Counted from the stretch's first letter, positions 1 through 10,110 are shown. The stretch: 38,109 bases of DNA from Planctomycetota bacterium (GCA_021776775.1 JAJFFE010000112.1:1-38109), one strand, 5' to 3'. A program made the numbers and translations. Notes: generated from the sequence alone by a model not told the origin.

Positions 1-1056
1 ATTCGCTTTTCCGGACTCGGCGGCGAGGCGATGGCATCGGCCGGGGTGGAATTGTTCGAGAATCTCGTCGATCGCTCGGTGATGGGCTTCAGGAAAGTCA
101 TCGCGGAGATGGGGTCGATGGTCGAACTCGCGGCGAGGTTCGTCGACGCCTTGGAGAAGGTTCGACCCGACGCGCTTATCCTGGTCGACTATCCTGGCCT
201 CAATCTCAATCTAGCCAGGATCGCCCGCGGCAAGAAGATTCCCGTCGTCTACTACATCTGCCCGCAAGTGTGGGCGTGGGCACCCTGGCGAGTGCGACGG
301 ATTGCCGCTCGGGTCGACAAGCTGCTCGTCATTCTTCCCTTCGAAGAGCCACTGTATCGCCGGTGTCACTCCAACACCGTGTACGTAGGCAACCCGGTAT
401 TCGATCATCTGGATCGTTGTTCGAGAGAGCCGGTGCCGGAGCGGTTTACTCGACTTCGCCAGAACTCGAACCGACCGGTCCTAGCGGTGTTCCCGGGTAG
501 TCGACGACAGGAGGTGGAAGAGGCGTTGCCGGCGCTTCTTTCGACTGCACGCGCGCTTCGAGACGAGCACGAACTCGACATCGTCGTTTCGTGCCAACGT
601 CAACGACTGCGCGCCACGGTCGACTCGATCATCGAGGAGTCGAAGAGTCACGCCGACGTGTACGACGGCCCCGCGGTCGATCTGCAGCGCAGCGGTCACT
701 TGTCGCTGGTTGTCTCCGGGACAGCGACCCTGGAGCAGAGCTTCTTTGCCGTCCCCATGGTAGTGGTCTATCCGATTCGTCGGTGGGAGCGGTGGGCGTT
801 TCAATTCATCAGCGTGACCCCGTTCGTCGCCCTCGCCAACCTGTTCGCGGGCACGGACCTGGTCCCGGAGGTTCTTTTCGCCCACGGTGAGGAGGGGCGG
901 ATTCTCGACGCGGCGCGGCCGCTGTGGGAGGGGCCGGCGCGCGAGCGATTGGTCGAACGCATGACGCGGGTGAAGAAGGAGCGACTTCGACCGGGGGCGA
1001 CCGCCCGCGCGGCGGACGAAGTTTTGGACTTCGTGCGATCGATTCCCGATCGCTGA
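1..1056 (+). CDS. lpxB: Lipid-A-disaccharide synthase LpxB, 5' end missing
   Basis: LpxB joins UDP-2,3-diacylglucosamine to lipid X (2,3-diacylglucosamine 1-phosphate) to form the lipid A disaccharide at the inner membrane. The reading frame is open from the first base and already shows the family's GGEAM element, so the gene begins upstream; 351 codons are present against a usual length near 380. Visible family signatures are DYPGLNLNLA (about residue 63 of the visible part), the nucleotide-sugar-side motif YYICPQVWAWAPWR (about 84-97), FPGSRRQEVE, and a SGTATLE segment in the second glycosyltransferase-B Rossmann lobe. The internal ATG at 31 is not the start. The gene implies an outer membrane with LPS. 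I see no terminator between its stop and the next gene. Confidence 0.95.
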   Translation: MRFSGLGGEAMASAGVELFENLVDRSVMGFRKVIAEMGSMVELAARFVDALEKVRPDALILVDYPGLNLNLARIARGKKIPVVYYICPQVWAWAPWRVRRIAARVDKLLVILPFEEPLYRRCHSNTVYVGNPVFDHLDRCSREPVPERFTRLRQNSNRPVLAVFPGSRRQEVEEALPALLSTARALRDEHELDIVVSCQRQRLRATVDSIIEESKSHADVYDGPAVDLQRSGHLSLVVSGTATLEQSFFAVPMVVVYPIRRWERWAFQFISVTPFVALANLFAGTDLVPEVLFAHGEEGRILDAARPLWEGPARERLVERMTRVKKERLRPGATARAADEVLDFVRSIPDR

Positions 1057-1181
1057 CTCCCAGGGCTGCGCGTGAGCTTGAAGTCACGGGGGAATTCTCG
1101 CCGCGGTTGGTTATACTCAGGGCGAGGGATTGCGAAGGACAGACCGAGGACACCGTTGATCCATCGGTAAGGATCGTACAC

Positions 1182-2126
1182 ATGGTTTACTTCGGCGAAC
1201 GACGATTCAATAGAACGCGATCAGGCCCGGCATCTCGTGAGATGCTCCGGATCTTGATTCCCATCCTCGTGCTCGGGGGGCTTGCCTTTCTGATTGTCGC
1301 TCAAGCCCAATCCGGGGGCGGGCACGACAGTCACCTACCGAAGGGTGACGTATCAAACTCGACGGTTGCCGTGCAGGCCGATGGACCCTCAGGCGAAGAG
1401 TCGTCTGGGACCACTGACATCGACCCCGGTCAACGTGCCGCTGGAATTGTGGATGTCGCGCCGCCGCCCAAGCCGCGGGACCCCGAGCCCTTCATCGCCA
1501 ATGACGATTTTCTGTTGCCGGTCCGCGATGGTGCGATCGACGCGTCGGGTGCGATCATCAACGAACGGCTCCCGTCCGAAGAAGCGGGCATCGCGTACTT
1601 ACTCCACCGACAGCGCAGCGGCCTTCCGATTCCGATCGCTCCCAACTTGCCGCAGTGGCCCGACGGCTACCTCAATGGCGGAGACGCGCTCCGCGGCCAG
1701 CGCTGCACGATGGATCTGGAAATCTTGCGGGAGCCCATGTTCCACGCCATCGACCCCAACCCCTCCGGTGTGGAGCACTACTACACGGTGTTCGGGCTCG
1801 ACTCGGATCAGCACTACCATCGGATCGTCTTTGCGGAGTCCAGCGAGCACGTCGGATCGGGGAGTCGCATCCGCGTAACGGCGGATTACTTGCGCCTTCA
1901 CTACTACGTCGATGATCTCGGGCGGCAACCGGCGGTGCCCATGTGGGTCACCTACGAAGTCGAGAAGGCTCCCGTTCCAAATGTCACACCGCACTGGGAT
2001 CCTGTCGTCTGGGTCGCCGGAATCGGCGCATTTGGCGTTCTCGTGGTTTGGATGAGCGTGTCGTTGAGCGGCGGAATGCGGCGCACGCCGACCCGGCGGT
2101 TCAAGCGGAGAAGCCGAGAAGAGTAA
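1182..2126 (+). CDS. Hypothetical protein anchored by N- and C-terminal TM segments
   Basis: A 314-residue protein of unrecognised family. The ATG at 1182 is preferred because TAAGGA (1168-1173) lies 8 nt upstream; longer in-frame reading would overlap lpxB by over 100 nt. A second possible ATG is at 1242. A hydrophobic helix spans about residues 22-40 and another about 271-296, followed by a strongly basic tail (RRTPTRRFKRRSREE). Between them is a low-complexity Ser/Gly/Pro-rich stretch and then a roughly 130-residue folded-looking region with many Tyr and His (for example EHYYTVFGL, SDQHYHRIVF, RLHYYVDD). The likely topology puts this middle domain in the periplasm. No catalytic motif was found and the context does not suggest a job. 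Confidence 0.7.
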   Translation: MVYFGERRFNRTRSGPASREMLRILIPILVLGGLAFLIVAQAQSGGGHDSHLPKGDVSNSTVAVQADGPSGEESSGTTDIDPGQRAAGIVDVAPPPKPRDPEPFIANDDFLLPVRDGAIDASGAIINERLPSEEAGIAYLLHRQRSGLPIPIAPNLPQWPDGYLNGGDALRGQRCTMDLEILREPMFHAIDPNPSGVEHYYTVFGLDSDQHYHRIVFAESSEHVGSGSRIRVTADYLRLHYYVDDLGRQPAVPMWVTYEVEKAPVPNVTPHWDPVVWVAGIGAFGVLVVWMSVSLSGGMRRTPTRRFKRRSREE

Positions 2127-2191
2127 TTCGCTGGAACTCCTGCTGCGCGCCGGGTGCAATGTGGGAGCCCCGCGGAAATGGAGTGACAGCA

Positions 2192-2605
2192 ATGACCGGT
2201 TCACGATACTTCAGCCTTCTCTGGATGAGCGTTCTTACGGCTACCCTTGCGATGCTCACGGTGGGCTGCGAGGGCCAGCCGACGACGAGCCCTTCCCCGG
2301 CGAACGGCGGCAGCAGCAAGGGTTACCCGGCGAGCCAGCCGAGCGGGGGCGAAGACTCCGCCGACGCGCACGATCACGACCATGATCATGACGGGTCCGA
2401 AGGGGTCACGCCGGTTTCGGACAAATCGACCGCAGACCTCGTGGCTCAGACCAAGCAGTCCGTGGCCGAGATGCGCGAACTCAAGGCACGGCTCGTCACC
2501 GGAACCGCACTGTCGGCGGACGAGACCACGCAGATTCAAGCTCGCATCACTGAGCTCGAGAGCGAAATCAAAGGGATTGAAGAGCGTCTCGAACACGATC
2601 ACTGA
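2192..2605 (+). CDS. Small His-rich exported protein, putative lipoprotein
   Basis: A 137-residue protein of unknown function. The start at 2192 is supported by GGAG (2180-2183) about 8 nt upstream and by an immediate signal-peptide-like hydrophobic stretch (residues 7-24) ending in LTVGC, with Cys26 as the candidate lipidated residue. The -3 residue of the lipobox is Thr, which is not ideal, so lipidation is uncertain. After a Pro/Ser/Gly-rich linker comes an alternating acidic/His run (DAHDHDHDHD, about residues 58-67), then a likely coiled coil (about 85-135) that ends in HDH. The His/Asp run resembles metal-binding tails and similar runs occur in ActC, ActF and CoxC of this window. A metal role is inference only. 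Confidence 0.65.
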   Translation: MTGSRYFSLLWMSVLTATLAMLTVGCEGQPTTSPSPANGGSSKGYPASQPSGGEDSADAHDHDHDHDGSEGVTPVSDKSTADLVAQTKQSVAEMRELKARLVTGTALSADETTQIQARITELESEIKGIEERLEHDH

Positions 2606-2723
2606 TCGCTCGGTTGGACCGGAGCCGTTGGACCGCATCGAGCATTCAGTTGCGATCCGACGGACGCAGATGTGACGGCGACGGTTTCACGTAAGCACGG
2701 CGGAATCAGTGAGATCGTAGTCA

Positions 2724-4127
2724 ATGAACTCTTCGGCTCTGACGCGATCCTCACTCTCGCGTGAAATCTTGCGTCTCGCCATCCCGGCCGCGCTGCAGAA
2801 CATCCTGCAAACCGCGATGTTCTGGGTCGACACCAAGATGGTGGCGCGCTACGCGCGCTCAATCTCCGACGATCCTGACGCCCAGGCCGTTCCTCTAGCC
2901 GCGTTAGCGGTAACCGGGCCGCTCGTGTGGTCCCTTACCGTCATCGCCACGCTGACCGCAGTCGGGACCACCGCGATTGTCGGGCGTCGGATTGGCGAGG
3001 GTCGACTCGACGAAGCGCGGGCGATCGCAGGGACTGCGTGCGCACTATCCCTCGTGCTCGGAGCGCTAGTCGCCATCCCTGGCGCGCTATTCTGCGTCGA
3101 CTGGGTTCAAGCGCTACTGAGTGTGAGTGACCGAGATCACGACCCCCGATTGGTCCAGGACGCGTCGGCGTACTTCTTCTGGTTCGCCATCTTGTTCCCG
3201 TTTCGTTCGATGGCCATCACGTTGGAGTCCGCGCTGCGTGGGGCGGGAGACACCGCCACGCCGATGATCGGTGGGTTGATCGCCAACGGCGTGAACGTGG
3301 CGACCAACGCACTGTTGATCTTCGGGCTCTTCGGGCTTCCGCGCCTCGGGGTCGAGGGAGCGGGCATCGGTGTGGCGTTGGCGTCGGTGGGCGAGTGCAT
3401 CTTCTTGGTCTGGATGATGGTGTCCCGCCGAGGCCTCCGGCTCCAAATCCCTCTGAGGGATCTCTTCCGTTGGTCTCGGGATCGCAGTCGTGAGCTGTTT
3501 GCCGTCAGCTTGCCGGCGTTGTTAGATGCCGTGATTTTCCACGCGGGGTTCATGATCTATCAGCTGGCGATCTACTCCCTCGACGACAATCAAATCGCGG
3601 CGCACCGAGTCGCGATCACGCTGCAGTCCGCAGCGTTCATGCCGGCCGCGGGGTTCTACGCGGCGGCGGCTTCCCTGTCCGGGCGTCTCCTCGGGGCTGG
3701 GCAAGTCGAGCTCGCGACCCTCGCTGCGAAGCGGACCGTCGTTTTCGGTCTGGTCTGCATGGCGCCGGTCATGCTTCTGTTCCTTCTCGGAGGGCACGGG
3801 TTGGCAGCCTTTTTCTCCGAAGGCAACGACACCGTCGCCCCGTTAGCCGCGCAGTGCCTGATGATCGGTGCGTTCGAGGTTCCGTTCTTGTTGATTACGG
3901 AGTCGCTGCGCGGAACGTTGCGCGGCGCCGGCGAAACCCGTCAGCCGGTCATCATCACGACCGTCGGCACTTGGCTCGTTCGCGTTCCAGGATCATGGCT
4001 CCTGGCGTCGTTCTTCGGGCTGGGGCTGCTAGGCGTCTGGTACACGACGGTCGTCGATTGGATCGTGCGCGCTGGCATCGCGATCGCACTGTTTCGCGGC
4101 GGACGATGGAAGACGCGGAAGATCTAG
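2724..4127 (+). CDS. MATE-family multidrug/cation antiporter
   Basis: A 467-residue polytopic inner-membrane protein of the MATE (NorM/DinF-like) family, which exports cationic drugs or metabolites using Na+ or H+ gradients. Evidence is the N-terminal pattern LRLAIPAALQNILQTAMFWVDT, typical of helix 1 of MATE proteins, the repeated signature around LRGAGDTATPMIGGLIANGVNVATN (about residues 170-194) and its second-half counterpart LRGTLRGAGETRQPV near residue 397, showing the 6+6 helix pseudo-symmetry. Length fits the family (about 450-480). The Shine-Dalgarno site is weak. It converges with sdhB. The substrate cannot be told from sequence. Confidence 0.92.
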   Translation: MNSSALTRSSLSREILRLAIPAALQNILQTAMFWVDTKMVARYARSISDDPDAQAVPLAALAVTGPLVWSLTVIATLTAVGTTAIVGRRIGEGRLDEARAIAGTACALSLVLGALVAIPGALFCVDWVQALLSVSDRDHDPRLVQDASAYFFWFAILFPFRSMAITLESALRGAGDTATPMIGGLIANGVNVATNALLIFGLFGLPRLGVEGAGIGVALASVGECIFLVWMMVSRRGLRLQIPLRDLFRWSRDRSRELFAVSLPALLDAVIFHAGFMIYQLAIYSLDDNQIAAHRVAITLQSAAFMPAAGFYAAAASLSGRLLGAGQVELATLAAKRTVVFGLVCMAPVMLLFLLGGHGLAAFFSEGNDTVAPLAAQCLMIGAFEVPFLLITESLRGTLRGAGETRQPVIITTVGTWLVRVPGSWLLASFFGLGLLGVWYTTVVDWIVRAGIAIALFRGGRWKTRKI

Positions 4128-4186
4128 TCGGCGATGTGGCGCGCGACGCGGTACTGACGACGCTGTGGCCACGACGCGGTACCCAG

Positions 4187-4930
4187 TTACTCAGTGATCT
4201 TGGCGGCGAGGAAGCCGCGGTTCATCTCGGCGATGAATCGTACCGGAATTTCTTTCGGGCACGCGCCTTCGCAGTCGTAGGTATTGGTGCAGCCGCCGAA
4301 TCCTTCGCGATCCATCTGCCCGACCATGTCCCGAACTCGTCGCTTTCGCTCGGGCTGCCCCTGTGGCAGGTGCGCGAACTGAGCAACCTTGGCCGAGACG
4401 AACAGCATGGCTGAAGCATTCTTGCAGGCCGCGACGCAGGCGCCGCACCCGATACAGACCGCGGCTTGAAACGCGATATCGGCTTCGTCTTTGCCGATCG
4501 GGACCGCGTTCGCGTCCGGCGCGCCGCCGGTGTTCACGGCGACGTAGCCACCAGCTTCGATGATTCGATCGAACGATGTCCGGTCGACGACCAGGTCACG
4601 AATCACCGGGAACGGTCCCGCCCGCCACGGCTCTACGACAATGCGGTCACCGTCGTTGAACTCCCGCATGTGCAGCTGGCAAACCGTGGTTGCTCTCTGG
4701 GGACCGTGGGGGACCCCGTTGACGACGAGTGAGCACATACCGCAGATGCCTTCTCGGCAGTCGCTATCGAACGCGATAGGTTCCTGGCCGTCGCGCACCA
4801 GACTTTCGTTGAGGTGGTCGAGCAGTTCCAAGAACGACATGTGCTCGCTTGCGTCGGGAACCTCGTAGGTCTCGAACATTCCGGCCGTTTGAGCGTCGAG
4901 CTGACGCCAAACTTCGAGGGTGAGTCTCAT
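4187..4930 (-). CDS. sdhB: Succinate dehydrogenase iron-sulfur subunit SdhB
   Basis: A 247-residue Fe-S subunit that carries electrons from the flavin of SdhA to quinone bound near SdhC. It has a plant-type [2Fe-2S] domain with Cys58, 63, 66 and 84 ([10 protein letters not shown]...C), and a C-terminal domain with Cys159/162/165/169 ([11 protein letters not shown]) plus Cys214/220/224 for the remaining clusters. The sequence style ([17 protein letters not shown]) matches the short B-type SQR/fumarate-reductase group. Its ATG directly abuts the sdhA stop codon with no gap, and the Shine-Dalgarno GAGGAG lies in the end of sdhA, so the two are translationally coupled. It is the last gene of sdhCAB. 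Confidence 0.97.
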   Translation of the reverse strand: MRLTLEVWRQLDAQTAGMFETYEVPDASEHMSFLELLDHLNESLVRDGQEPIAFDSDCREGICGMCSLVVNGVPHGPQRATTVCQLHMREFNDGDRIVVEPWRAGPFPVIRDLVVDRTSFDRIIEAGGYVAVNTGGAPDANAVPIGKDEADIAFQAAVCIGCGACVAACKNASAMLFVSAKVAQFAHLPQGQPERKRRVRDMVGQMDREGFGGCTNTYDCEGACPKEIPVRFIAEMNRGFLAAKITE

Positions 4931-6844
4931 CTACTTGTAGCTCCTCACCGCAAGCGCGACATTCTCGAACACTAGGTTCTCCTTGTGGAGTTTCGGCTTC
5001 TTGCCGACGCCGTCGAACTCCCACGCGGCCGCGTAGCAGTAGTCGTCGTCGTTGCGCAATGCTTCACCCTCGCCGGTTTGGTGTTCCTCGCGGAAGTGAC
5101 CTCCGCACGACTCTTCGCGATCACGGGCGTCGTAGCAAAGCAGCTCTGCGAACTCGAGGAAGTCGGCGACGCGGCCGGCGCGCTCCAATGACTGATTGAA
5201 TTGGGCGCCGGATCCGGGAACCTTCACGTTTTCCCAAAACTCTGAGCGAAGCTGGGGAATCAACTCTAGCGCCTTCGACAGTCCGTCGCGATTGCGCGCC
5301 ATGCCGCAGTAGTCCCAGCAGAGTTTGCCGAGTTCTTGGTGGAACGAGTCGACGGTTCGACCGCCTTGCACTGCGAGCAAGCGATTGATCTTCTCGCAAG
5401 CTCGTCCTTCGGCCGCTTGGAACTCTGGGTGATCCGTATCTACCTTGGGCAGCGCGTTGCTGGCCAGGTAGTGGCCAATCGTGTACGGGATCACGAAGTA
5501 GCCATCGGCCAGACCTTGCATCAGCGCACTGGCGCCGAGGCGGTTGGCACCGTGATCCGAAAAGTTTGCTTCGCCGAGAACGTGTAGCCCCGGCAAGGTG
5601 CTCATCAAGTTGTAGTCCACCCAGAGCCCGCCCATGGTGTAGTGCGGGGCGGGGTAGATTCGCATGGGTCGTTGGTACGGATTCTCGCCGGTGATTCGTC
5701 CGTACATCTCGAACAGGTTGCCGTACCGTTCCCGAATGGAACTCTCGCCCAGTCGCTGGATCGAGTCGGCAAAGTCGAGGAACACGCCGCGCCCACCCGG
5801 ACCGACGCCGCGCCCTTCGTCGCACACTTCCTTAGCACTGCGGCTGGCGATGTCTCGAGGGGCGAGGTTGCCGAAGCTCGGGTATTTCCGCTCGAGGTAG
5901 TAGTCGCGCTCGTCCTCGGGAATCTCTCGCGGATCCCGTTTGTCGTCGGCCTCGCGAGGAACCCACACCCGGCCGTCGTTACGCAACGACTCGGACATCA
6001 GGGTCAGTTTCGACTGATAGTCGCCACTCTGCGGAATGCAGGTCGGGTGAATCTGCGTGTAGCAGGGATTGGCGAACGCAGCGCCGTGCTTGTACGCTCG
6101 ATACGAAGCGGTCACGTTGCAACCGACGGCGTTGGTCGAGAGATTGAAGACGTTCGAGTATCCACCGGTGGCGAGCACTACCGCATCCGCCGCGAAGCGT
6201 CCCATGGCTCCGGTGACGAGGTTGCGCGTGACGACACCTCGCGCCTTGCCATCGACGATGACCAAGTCGAGCATCTCGGTCCGCGGGTACATCTTGACCG
6301 TGCCTCGCCCGATCTGGCGCGCCAACGCTGAGTAGGCGCCGAGCAAGAGTTGCTGTCCGGTTTGACCTCGCGCGTAGAACGTTCGGGATACCTGTGCGCC
6401 ACCGAACGAGCGATTGTCGAGATGCCCGCCGTACTCACGCGCGAACGGGACCCCCTGCGCGACGCACTGATCGATGATGTTTTCGCTGACTTGAGCCAGT
6501 CGATAGACGTTCGCTTCTCGCGCGCGAAAGTCGCCACCCTTGATGGTGTCGTAGAACAGCCGGTAGACGCTATCGCCATCGTTCTGGTAGTTCTTCGCCG
6601 CGTTGATGCCACCCTGCGCCGCGATGCTGTGCGCCCGGCGCGGACTGTCTTGGAAACAGAGACAGTCGACTTCGTATCCCAACTCCGCGAGCGTGGCCGC
6701 CGCCGAGGCGCCGGCGAGGCCGGAGCCCACGACGCACACCTTGAACTTCCGTTTGTTGGCGGGATTGACGAGCTTCATCTCAAATTGATGACGCTCCCAT
6801 TTCGATTCCAGAGGACCGGTCGGGACTCTCGAGTCGAGTTTCAT
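4931..6844 (-). CDS. sdhA: Succinate dehydrogenase flavoprotein subunit SdhA
   Basis: A 637-residue flavoprotein that oxidises succinate to fumarate on the cytoplasmic face. It shows the dinucleotide-binding GSGLAG (residues 40-45), the [12 protein letters not shown] segment with His72 as the expected covalent FAD attachment site, and the substrate-site/capping region [20 protein letters not shown] followed by [18 protein letters not shown]. The length and these motifs fit the SdhA/FrdA family of the one-membrane-subunit (B-type) complexes. Its ATG overlaps the sdhC stop by 4 nt (ATGA) and its stop abuts sdhB. Direction of the reaction is assigned as succinate oxidation because the neighbours are aerobic respiratory genes. 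Confidence 0.97.
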   Translation of the reverse strand: MKLDSRVPTGPLESKWERHQFEMKLVNPANKRKFKVCVVGSGLAGASAAATLAELGYEVDCLCFQDSPRRAHSIAAQGGINAAKNYQNDGDSVYRLFYDTIKGGDFRAREANVYRLAQVSENIIDQCVAQGVPFAREYGGHLDNRSFGGAQVSRTFYARGQTGQQLLLGAYSALARQIGRGTVKMYPRTEMLDLVIVDGKARGVVTRNLVTGAMGRFAADAVVLATGGYSNVFNLSTNAVGCNVTASYRAYKHGAAFANPCYTQIHPTCIPQSGDYQSKLTLMSESLRNDGRVWVPREADDKRDPREIPEDERDYYLERKYPSFGNLAPRDIASRSAKEVCDEGRGVGPGGRGVFLDFADSIQRLGESSIRERYGNLFEMYGRITGENPYQRPMRIYPAPHYTMGGLWVDYNLMSTLPGLHVLGEANFSDHGANRLGASALMQGLADGYFVIPYTIGHYLASNALPKVDTDHPEFQAAEGRACEKINRLLAVQGGRTVDSFHQELGKLCWDYCGMARNRDGLSKALELIPQLRSEFWENVKVPGSGAQFNQSLERAGRVADFLEFAELLCYDARDREESCGGHFREEHQTGEGEALRNDDDYCYAAAWEFDGVGKKPKLHKENLVFENVALAVRSYK

Positions 6845-7575
6845 GCGTTGCCGCCGATCCAGCCGGCCAAAACCGCGATGGGAATTGAGCCGTTACCGAG
6901 CGCGAGGAGCACGGCGACTGTAATACCGCCGCGTTTCACCAACGGGGTGAACGTCGGATGGTTAAAGCCGAGGGTCTGTACTGTGCTTGCGACTCCGTGG
7001 CTCAAGTGAACCGCCAACATCACTTGTGCGACGATGTAGATCGACGCGACGACCGGCTCGCGAAATCCGGCCACAACCATGGCGAACACGTCGTGCCGGG
7101 TTCCGGTGGCCGTGGCTTCTACCAGGGCGTGATGATCGGGATGAGTGACGCCAACCGTGAAGTGGAGCAAGTGGTAGACGACGAACGCGAGGATCGTGAA
7201 GCCGGTCAGCACCATGGTCCGTGACGAGAGCGTGGAGACGATTGTCCGTCTCATGCGGTAACCGACGGGTCGCGCGCTTCGATTGCGCGCCGCCAAGCTC
7301 AACGTTCCCCACAAGTGGACCGAGAGGGCGCCGAGGAGACCGATTCGCCCCGCCCAAACGACAGCCGGCTTGCTCTTCAGGAATGCCGCGTACTCGTTCA
7401 ACGCCGCGGGACCTTGGTAAATGAGGAGATTCCCGGCCAAGTGCATGATCACGAAGCCGAACAGCATCAGGCCTGTGATGGCGACGAGCGTCTTGCGTCC
7501 AATCGTCGAGGTGACGTACGACAAAAGGGGTACTGACGGTCGAGGCAACGACGGAAGTGGTGGAGTGGCCTTCAC
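6841..7575 (-). CDS. sdhC: Succinate dehydrogenase cytochrome b subunit SdhC (b558 type)
   Basis: A 244-residue, five-helix membrane anchor that binds two b hemes and the quinone; a single large anchor replaces separate SdhC and SdhD. Family marks are [28 protein letters not shown] in the first helix region, YHLLHFTVG and the late [14 protein letters not shown], all supplying His ligands. The start chosen is GTG at 7575: GGGGAGGT (7582-7589) lies 6 nt upstream, and the residues encoded upstream of it (to an ATG at 7710) are Arg/Ser-rich and unlike the family. The -35 box of a promoter overlaps that upstream ATG, which rules it out as the start. First gene of sdhCAB. Confidence 0.93.
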   Translation of the reverse strand: MKATPPLPSLPRPSVPLLSYVTSTIGRKTLVAITGLMLFGFVIMHLAGNLLIYQGPAALNEYAAFLKSKPAVVWAGRIGLLGALSVHLWGTLSLAARNRSARPVGYRMRRTIVSTLSSRTMVLTGFTILAFVVYHLLHFTVGVTHPDHHALVEATATGTRHDVFAMVVAGFREPVVASIYIVAQVMLAVHLSHGVASTVQTLGFNHPTFTPLVKRGGITVAVLLALGNGSIPIAVLAGWIGGNA

Positions 7576-7581
7576 TCGAGG

Positions 7582-7589
7582 ACCTCCCC
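7582..7589 (-). promoter_or_regulatory. Shine-Dalgarno site deciding the sdhC GTG start
   Basis: GGGGAGGT on the minus strand, 6 nt before GTG at 7575. It is the best ribosome-binding match in the sdhC leader and places the start at 7575 rather than at the upstream ATG. Confidence 0.7.
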
Positions 7590-7681
7590 GAGTGCGTCGA
7601 CGTTTGACGTCGGACGCGATTGTGTCGACATGCACGCTCCCGGCCTCGACGTCGGAGTGAGTTTCGTTCGAGGCGCGCCGG

Positions 7682-7710
7682 ATTCTGGTTCGGCCCCGAA
7701 GCGATGTCAA
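7682..7710 (-). promoter_or_regulatory. Sigma70-like promoter for sdhCAB
   Basis: On the minus strand a perfect TTGACA (7705-7710) is separated by 17 nt from CAGAAT (7682-7687, four of six matches). Predicted transcription start is near 7675, giving a 5' leader of about 100 nt before the GTG of sdhC. Position, spacing and the -35 match are good; experimental activity is unknown. Confidence 0.6.
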
Positions 7711-7747
7711 GTCACCCGCTCATGTCGAAGCGTTGGCGCCGTCCACT

Positions 7748-10009
7748 CTACGGACAGTTCGAGGTCTCGCAGGTCAATCCGTCAGGCGTCGAATCGACGC
7801 CACAGCTGGGATACGGAGCGGGGAGTAATGGGCCGCCGAGGAACATGAACGTGAGGCAGAAAATGGAGTCTTCCAAGTCGATGTTGCCGTCGTTGTCGGC
7901 GTCGTGGGCCGACAGGCACATCGCCGGTCCGCCAGCCATCTGATAGCTCAAGTCGAAGATGGCATCGGCGAGATCCAAGACGCCGTCTAGATTCGAGTCA
8001 CCTCGGCGGAACGTGGAGCTGGTTGCTGATTCGAGGGTGATCTGGCCCGGGACGGTCAGCGCGATGAACGACTGCAGGTTTACGGTGACAACGTTCGAGA
8101 TCGGTATCGGACCGTGGACTCCGTCCTCGAAGTACACCTCGGAAATTGTGCTGGCCGCCGCTGTCGGGATCGTGTCGATGTCGATCGTGACGACTGCGGT
8201 TTCACTGGCCGCGATGAGAAGGGGTGGGGCGACCAAGAAATCGATGACCACTCCCACCGTGACTCCGCCGGTTGCGACTCCGGACTCTTCGAGAATTGAA
8301 ACTTCGAAGAAATCCGGATCCAACCCAGCCAATGGCTCGGCAGGAGAGACTTCGGACACTGCGACGAGCGAGGCGTCGTACGTGAATGCCATCGAGAATC
8401 CGGCGACGTCGTTCGGGAAACCGGGATTATCACGGTCTTCGGCGACGGTGATCTCGGTTTGTGCGCTCCCGATCCCAGTCGCCGCATCGAAGAACAGCGT
8501 CGTCGCTGAGAAGCGATAGGAGAAATTGTATGTCTGCGAAGGAACCACCATTTCGCAGCTGACTTCGGCGGAGATCTCTCCGGCGTCGACCGCGACAACG
8601 GTGTAGTCATGGCTTCCCGGAGTCGCCAAGTCATCGACCACGCTTTGTACGTCGCCCGGAAGAGACGCGATGAGTTGTGAATCGCGGAACAACTGAATCT
8701 CGCTGTAGATCCCGGCATTGACCCAGGTGACCGTGGCGGCGTCGGCGACGAGATCGTACTCACATTGCAAGTCGATCACCGCGGGGACGAAGTCGTCGGT
8801 GGGGCGGAGCACAGTGACCGAGTGGACCTGGCCCGTGCGCCACGTGGTGAGTGCAGCGTTTCCGGCCACGGGGGGAGCGTTCGTCTTGAACCGGAAGTTG
8901 TACATGGTGCCCCAGCGAATCGGATTGGCCGGTTCCGCGGTCGACGACGTGCTCCAGGCGAGCCCACTACCGGGCGTCTCCGTCAGTATCCACGCTTCGT
9001 TGTGGTATCCCGCATCTCCGAACGGCAGGTGGATCGGATCGACGCCGGGGAGAACCGAGGCACCACTGCCGGAATGATGGTGCACGGCGTGGAACGAATC
9101 ACTCGAGTCGATCACCAGCCCGTTTGGAATGGTCACTGCGAACGCGCCGACGCTGTCGTGCGAGTTCTCGTTGTAGGCCGCGTATTCGTAGTGAAAGACA
9201 CCGTTACTCTCGGTCACGGTGCTCGCAACCCAGATTCGACCGAAGCCACCGTCGGTTTCGATCGACTCGAGCAAGACACTCGGGTCGAGCGTAGCCCAGT
9301 GCTCGATCACGGTTCGTTCTGCGATGGTTTGCGCCGGGTTCATGGTCGCCGACCAATTCGCCCCGGCGCCGACCAACGTCACCGGGCAGATGGAGACGTT
9401 GTTCATGTGGTTGCCGGCGGCGGTATCGTCAAACGTGATGTATTGGCCGTCGACGAAATATTGCGCTCCGTCTCCCGAAGACTCCAAGAGCGACACCGGC
9501 ACTTGCAGTCGGCGCCCGATGTTCGTCGGCGGTGGCGAAGCGACGAACGGGTAGGGGAACTCACCGGTCGATGGGTTTACCTGAGATCGCGGCCCGAGCG
9601 TGGATTGCGTTCCGTTGCGTACTGCGGTGTACGGATCGGAGCAGCCGATTCCTAACGTGTCGCACGGGGTCGACGCACAGGGGCCGCAAAGCGTTTGGCT
9701 CAACGCGCAGAATCCGTGTTTCAGCCAACTCTGACCGACCTGAGTCAAGATACCGCTGGACAGCTTGTATAGGTTTTGACCGATGACGGGGTGTTCGCTG
9801 CTCGACGCTTGCCACTGCAGGATGGTGTCGCCGACATTGCACGAGGTCGTACCTACCGAAAACGCTTCGATCGCCCCGATCGGGGTGGGAGTGCTGGCGT
9901 AGTTGGCAACCCCGTTGAGCTGTCCGACGATGACGTCGGGGCCGGTCTGCGCGTGCGCCAGCGGTGTGGCAAGGAACAGAACAAAGCCGATCAGCAGCGT
10001 CGTGCGCAT
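7748..10009 (-). CDS. Secreted multidomain protein with dockerin/EF-hand-like C-terminus (paralog 1)
   Basis: A 753-residue exported protein of unknown function. A signal peptide (about 1-20, ending AHAQ) precedes a roughly 370-residue N-terminal domain that I cannot name but which is strikingly conserved with the adjacent paralog: GPDVIVGQLNGVANY, HPVIGQN, WLKHGFCALSQ, LCGPC, GIGCSDPYTA.RNGTQ, LGPRSQVN, NIGRR.QVP, HMNNVSICP, HAVHHHSGSG. Next come a fibronectin-III-like segment (VTWVNAGIYSEIQLFRD), a beta-rich cohesin-like region (TEITVAEDRDNPGFPNDVAG onward, with GVTVGVVIDFL), and two calcium-loop-like motifs, DSNLDGVLDLAD and DADNDGNIDLED, followed by a Pro/Cys-rich tail. It lacks a clear Shine-Dalgarno site. 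The fold calls for the middle domains are inference. Confidence 0.85.
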   Translation of the reverse strand: MRTTLLIGFVLFLATPLAHAQTGPDVIVGQLNGVANYASTPTPIGAIEAFSVGTTSCNVGDTILQWQASSSEHPVIGQNLYKLSSGILTQVGQSWLKHGFCALSQTLCGPCASTPCDTLGIGCSDPYTAVRNGTQSTLGPRSQVNPSTGEFPYPFVASPPPTNIGRRLQVPVSLLESSGDGAQYFVDGQYITFDDTAAGNHMNNVSICPVTLVGAGANWSATMNPAQTIAERTVIEHWATLDPSVLLESIETDGGFGRIWVASTVTESNGVFHYEYAAYNENSHDSVGAFAVTIPNGLVIDSSDSFHAVHHHSGSGASVLPGVDPIHLPFGDAGYHNEAWILTETPGSGLAWSTSSTAEPANPIRWGTMYNFRFKTNAPPVAGNAALTTWRTGQVHSVTVLRPTDDFVPAVIDLQCEYDLVADAATVTWVNAGIYSEIQLFRDSQLIASLPGDVQSVVDDLATPGSHDYTVVAVDAGEISAEVSCEMVVPSQTYNFSYRFSATTLFFDAATGIGSAQTEITVAEDRDNPGFPNDVAGFSMAFTYDASLVAVSEVSPAEPLAGLDPDFFEVSILEESGVATGGVTVGVVIDFLVAPPLLIAASETAVVTIDIDTIPTAAASTISEVYFEDGVHGPIPISNVVTVNLQSFIALTVPGQITLESATSSTFRRGDSNLDGVLDLADAIFDLSYQMAGGPAMCLSAHDADNDGNIDLEDSIFCLTFMFLGGPLLPAPYPSCGVDSTPDGLTCETSNCP

Positions 10010-10110
10010 GAGGGTTCTACATTCGGTCGGAGGAGTTGAGCCGAGACGAGTCTACCCATCTCCGACATTCCCCGGGAAGAGCGAAGAGCGAGCAACGTGA
10101 ATGGCGGCCA

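Noticed and set aside
1112..1117. TATACT as a -10 box before the hypothetical gene at 1182
   Set aside because: No -35 element at a suitable distance (a TTGAAG lies 28 nt upstream), so not called.
4144..4182. Two CGACGCGGTAC direct repeats between the MATE and sdhB genes
   Set aside because: An 11-bp repeat in a short GC-rich convergent gap; no terminator or known site structure, so likely chance.
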